Below, piece after piece: positions 28,690 through 31,647 of a DNA stretch of 31,647 nucleotides (positions are counted from its first letter, which is position 1; the number at the start of each line of letters is the position of its first letter). The stretch is from Chara braunii (Eukaryota; Streptophyta; Charophyceae; Charales; Characeae), in assembly GCA_003427395.1 (NCBI GenBank), contig BFEA01000246.1, forward strand, positions 281,789-313,435, given 5' to 3'. The notes beneath the pieces are model-generated. The model was not told the origin of the DNA and did no database searches. It was given only the letters and a program-made list of their open reading frames with translations. Both the position numbers and the translations under genes were made by a program.

Positions 28690-29311
28690 GTAGTTCTTTC
28701 TTTCTTTTTTCCTTTTTGAACATCAAGTGGAAGTCCTGCACTGCCTGGTAGACAGACCTGCTCGACAAGTGCCCTATCCTCTCACCTCCTTTCTCCGCCC
28801 TTCGGTTCCTATTAAGCGAAACACTTGGTCACACATAAATGTCATCTATTGCCTATTTCTTCTATTTCACTTCATTTCTAAGGAATCGTCACTCCAGAGT
28901 CCAAACACAGGCAGGAGTGTTCGACAGGTCTCCTTCACACATTATTGCAACATCGCTACAATGCAAGTAACGACAGGGCAATGCAGAATCTTTGCCGTAA
29001 GCCATACTGTGCGTACATGTACAACAATTACCGGACACCGCACAGCTATCCTGCCTTCGGGGCCTCACCGATTAGGATGGCTCAGGTCTCAGCGCTAGCC
29101 TGCGCTGTGGACCGGCCGGTGAGGCTCGGCCGCACTCTGCAGACTGGGGCAGTGGCAGGGCTACCATAGCTGCCCCTGGTGATCCTGGTGCCCTCCTGGT
29201 CATCTCGTCGAGGTGATGGTGGATTTGCCACCTGGCATATTAGGAGACGACACGTGGGTGTGAGGCGTATACTTTTTGGTGATCTGACGGTGCGTTCTTT
29301 GAGTACTTGAC
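28690..29311. other. Unassigned, one frame open at 28727-29098
   Basis: About 620 bp of moderate GC. The frame at 28727-29098 is in the same phase as the pseudogene frame starting at 29312, but stops lie between them and no motif was recognised. It could be the 5' region of the same element. Confidence 0.35.
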
Positions 29312-30073
29312 ATGGCCGCTTCAATTGGCGATTGGCAGCAAGGCGCGATTGAGTGGCTGATGACCATTCAGGAAGGGAGTCGCTGTTTGCGAAATATCGT
29401 TGATGCTTTGACCTTAAGGCGAGGGGATTGACTTGAGGCTGATGGTGGAGCAGCCGTGCTGGTCCCTTGCCAGGAGGAGATGATGCAAAGCATGTTGGAC
29501 GTCATCTGGGAGTTGGAGGACGGGCCGCCTCCTCAGCTGGATGCGTTCATCGATTGGTGAGAAGCGGATACCCTGCTGCAGCGCTGCTATAATATTTCCG
29601 ACGAAGGGCATGATCTGTGCGCAGCTTTGGAGGCGAGGTTGCGCGTACAATCTGAAGGGGGCTATCAGACGCTCAACACATGACAAGGCCAACCGCCGCT
29701 TGATGCGGGTTACAAGCAGGGAGGGACTGAAGAACGACAGCTTCTTCCAGCCTTTCCACAGATGGCGGCGTCTAATGATGGGTGGGTGATTGGTTGCCCG
29801 CCAGTGATAACAGTGGAAACACCACAAACAACAACAACAACAACATTGAAGACTGGATCAAAGACAACAGCAACGACAATAATGACATCAACGACGATGG
29901 CTACACCAACAACAACAATAACAGGAGAAACGATAATAAATACAACACTTGCAAGATCGGCATCGGCAACAACGACATCGGGAGCAAGGGCGGCTGCTTC
30001 GAGGACACTTGCGGTGCTGGCGGATTTGCGTTGCCATGGCACACGAGTTTTGCCGCGGGTGGGGGTGGGGTAG
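29312..30073 (+). pseudogene. Unidentified 254-codon frame broken only by three TGA codons
   Basis: From an ATG at 29312 (preceded by an in-frame TGA at 29300) one frame runs to a TAG at 30071, interrupted only by TGA at 29429, 29558 and 29681 and by no frameshift. The N-terminal two thirds is mixed, charged sequence (MAASIGDWQQGAIEWLM, MMQSMLDVIWELEDG, CAALEARLRVQ), possibly helical. From about codon 170 it becomes Thr/Ala-rich because of ACA/ACG repeats (29818-29960). All three stops could arise from CGA by CpG deamination. I do not recognise the family; a gag-like or other TE-encoded structural protein is a guess. A decayed host gene is also possible. Confidence 0.45.
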
Positions 30074-30299
30074 GGGGGGACTGGATTCCGTCTGTCAAGG
30101 GTTAGCAGGTTCCCTAACCCTAATCGCTTGCTCGATCACATGTGTGATTCTTTTCGATAATTGTGTTCCATTGATTGAGCAAGAGTACCTAGCTTGGTGT
30201 TGATTAGGCTGCTTGCTGATTGGGATGGCAGAAGGTCAATCCTTCCCTGCATGTTGGGAAGTAATCAATGCCTCCTGCTGCATCATATTAGGGAATAAT

Positions 30300-30470
30300 G
30301 CGCACATATGACATAGGTAGTGTTTGCACTGTGCACATATGACATAGGTAGTGTTTGCACTGCGCACATATGACATAGGTAGTGTTTGCACTGCGCACAT
30401 ATGACATAGGTAGTGTTTGCACTGCATACATATGACATAGGTAGTGTTTACACACTGCACACAAATGCGG
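30300..30470 (+). repeat. 31-bp tandem repeat, five units
   Basis: GCACATATGACATAGGTAGT with GTTTGCACTGC recurs from 30300, 30331, 30362 and 30393, and as a variant 33-bp unit from 30424, with a partial sixth. Units 2-4 are almost identical. The frames on the minus strand that read through it are by-products. Confidence 0.95.
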
Positions 30471-30533
30471 CAGGCCATCATAATCATATAGAGTTGGATG
30501 CATACAAATGACATCGCCACGTTCCAGTGAATA

Positions 30534-30558
30534 GGGATGCTGGACCCAATTTCCAGCT
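30534..30558 (+). repeat. Single copy of CTGGACCC-TTTCCAG motif
   Basis: GGGATGCTGGACCCAATTTC followed by CAGCTG matches the terminal motif of the nearby small elements. No partner end was identified. Confidence 0.65.
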
Positions 30559-30679
30559 GACACTCATCATATCAATGGTAGATAGGGTGGATAGGGCTCT
30601 TCATGCGACATATACTGATTGACGAACATATATAGACAGTACTGAATGCACAGTATGACAAATCACACATCACTGTATA

Positions 30680-31056
30680 GGAACGCTGGACCCGATTTCC
30701 AGCTGGTATACATCACATCATTGTACAGGGACGCTGGACCCGATTTCGAGTAGGTGCAGCTCCCCACCAATGGATGGAGCCTTTGACGCTGGGGCCTACT
30801 TATCAGGGCTGCTCCTTTTTTTTTTTTTTTTTTTTTTTGGCAAATGCTCCAGTCTATTCGTGGGGAGCAGCACATGCTGGGAACCGGGCCCAGCGTCCCA
30901 TATAGAGTTGCACAAGTCATTTGAGATGCTCCTATCACCACGTTAAGTAGGTTTCTTCCACATATGAAGTAAAAAAAAAAGAAAAAAAGAAGAAAAAAAA
31001 AAGGATGGCTCAGGTCTATTAGTGGGGACATCACGTCTTGGGAACTGGGCTCAGCA
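30680..31056. mobile_element. Outer inverted-repeat element enclosing a nested copy
   Basis: The left end near 30680 (GAACGCTGGACCCGATTTCC) and right end near 31056 (complement GCTGAGCCCAGTTCCCAAG) are inverted relatives. CTGTATA lies just outside both in inverted form. An A/G-rich tract at 30971-31002 lies inside. Between them sits the complete element 30728-30899. Border and superfamily are uncertain. Confidence 0.5.
30728..30899. mobile_element. 172-bp MITE with long inverted ends around a T-run
   Basis: GGGACGCTGGACCC at the left and GGGCCCAGCGTCCC at the right begin a roughly 53-bp inverted repeat. It continues on both arms through GTGC-GCTCCCCACSAAT and GGAGC. The centre holds a 22-bp T-run near 30817-30838. 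TA lies just outside both ends (within GTACA and CATATAG), which would fit a TA target duplication of Tc1/mariner type. It is non-coding. Confidence 0.75.
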
Positions 31057-31101
31057 TAGTATACAGAACAAGAGATGATACAGAAAAAAATGCAGAAAAT
31101 T

Positions 31102-31251
31102 TCAAGGCAGGACAGCATTTATTACTTTGCTCGAGACCAGAGGCTTGACTGCCTGCTTTTCTAAGCTCTTCTTTGGCACAGCAACATTGATTGCCTGTTC
31201 AAAAGTAGAGGGAATAAGGCCTTGGTTCCGCTGCACTAGCGTTGCATCACA
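31102..31251 (-). CDS. Possible C-terminal exon of an unknown gene
   Basis: A 49-codon minus-strand frame ends at the TGA 31104-31102. It has balanced, protein-like composition (RNQGLIPSTFEQAI, VPKKSLEKQAVKPL) without low complexity. It is preceded by GATGATTTAG, a passable 3' splice site, and TTTTGAACAG inside it is another. Inside the frame near its end, AATAAA occurs on the same strand. I do not recognise the product. It could be the last exon of a gene whose other exons lie to the right, a captured gene fragment, or chance. Confidence 0.25.
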   Translation of the reverse strand, partial: CDATLVQRNQGLIPSTFEQAINVAVPKKSLEKQAVKPLVSSKVINAVLP

Positions 31252-31264
31252 CTAAATCATCTGA

Positions 31265-31289
31265 GCCGTTGATCTAAACAATCAACGGC
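31265..31289. repeat. 9-bp perfect hairpin GCCGTTGAT/ATCAACGGC
   Basis: The arms are separated by CTAAACA. The word GCCGTTGATCT is common in plant promoters and transposon ends. Here it lies just upstream of the minus-strand exon candidate. Confidence 0.7.
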
Positions 31290-31500
31290 CATAAGATTTT
31301 AGTACTGCTTATTTCTAGTGGCTGAAAAGTCCTGATCGCTTCAGCCTGCCAGGCTGCCAGAAATATCAGTGAATTTCTCATGCAGAGTGGGAGGAGGGAG
31401 GCTTGTTACAGGCTGGAGCGTCAAAAAGAGCTGGCGGTTTCAAGCGTTCGTTTGAGCTGGTTCACTGGTCAAAGACACGGAAGCAGGTAGCGGCGCAATA

Positions 31501-31578
31501 ATGACAGCGGCGATGGAGGAGGAGAATTTCGTGCGAACATGTGTGGTGCTCTTCGTGTCGGCTGCCTTTTCAAATTGA
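31501..31578 (+). CDS. Possible first exon / short frame near window edge
   Basis: ATG at 31501 in the context GCGCAATAATG opens a 25-codon frame (MTAAMEEENFVRTC...) in a GC-richer segment. Several GT sites lie inside the frame, a T-rich stretch follows it, and CTCTCAG lies near the window end, so a short first exon plus intron is conceivable. There is no other support. A non-coding leader is equally likely. Confidence 0.2.
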   Translation: MTAAMEEENFVRTCVVLFVSAAFSN

Positions 31579-31647
31579 TTTTGCTGATTTTAATTTTGTA
31601 TCTTCTAATTTGAAGAGGCTCAAACCTGGTATCTCTCAGTATTTCTG

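Noticed and set aside
30300-30470. Tandem repeat considered as a CRISPR array
   Set aside because: Units abut directly with no spacers, and the genome is eukaryotic.

Overview
The window reads as non-genic, repeat-dense DNA from a eukaryotic nuclear genome, most likely a land plant with a large genome (fern, lycophyte or gymnosperm; I cannot decide which). The reasons are a decayed plant-type L1 LINE with a C-terminal zinc-knuckle domain, several short hAT-like elements with exact 8-bp target duplications, tRNA-headed SINEs, a U6 snRNA pseudogene, long AT-rich stretches and many homopolymer tracts. I see no intact protein-coding gene and no bacterial-style operon. Nearly all open frames are chance openings or fragments of mobile elements.

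Layout: 1-310 is the end of a short hAT-like element. 1245-5090 holds two related, broken reverse transcriptases in the same orientation (a 5'-truncated copy, then a fuller one). They resemble Penelope-like elements, and the first copy is split by a 342-bp foldback MITE. 5222-5620 holds short direct repeats, some with a pol III B-box-like core. 6759-6990, 7409-8022, 13572-13848, 14787-15286 and 20455-20917 are five complete hAT-like miniature elements with identifiable 8-bp target duplications. Four of them share one internal core although their ends differ, and another module links 1-310, 7409-8022 and 20455-20917. 9241-11280 is unassigned. 11289-11850 carries a 46-bp tandem repeat and a TATA-box promoter candidate facing left. 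12166-13095 is a nest of MITE fragments and tRNA-derived SINE sequence, and 13180-13470 may be organelle-derived. 17558-17953 is a forward-reverse-forward repeat.

21888-24158 is a 5'-truncated LINE whose first kilobase has six in-frame stops but no frameshift. Its borders coincide with a palindromic motif that recurs at 24330-24466 and 30534-31056, where it forms the terminal inverted repeats of small elements. 25241-27575 is a run of tandem duplications plus a SINE and a foldback element. 28012-28684 pairs a MITE with a U6 pseudogene that carries a poly(A) tail. 29312-30073 is a long frame broken only by three TGA codons. 30300-30470 is a 31-bp tandem repeat. The last 550 bp look less TE-like and contain two weak exon candidates on opposite strands.

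The most interesting points are the tandem Penelope-like RT remnants with the foldback insertion, and the modular hAT-MITE set that shares cores across families with different termini.
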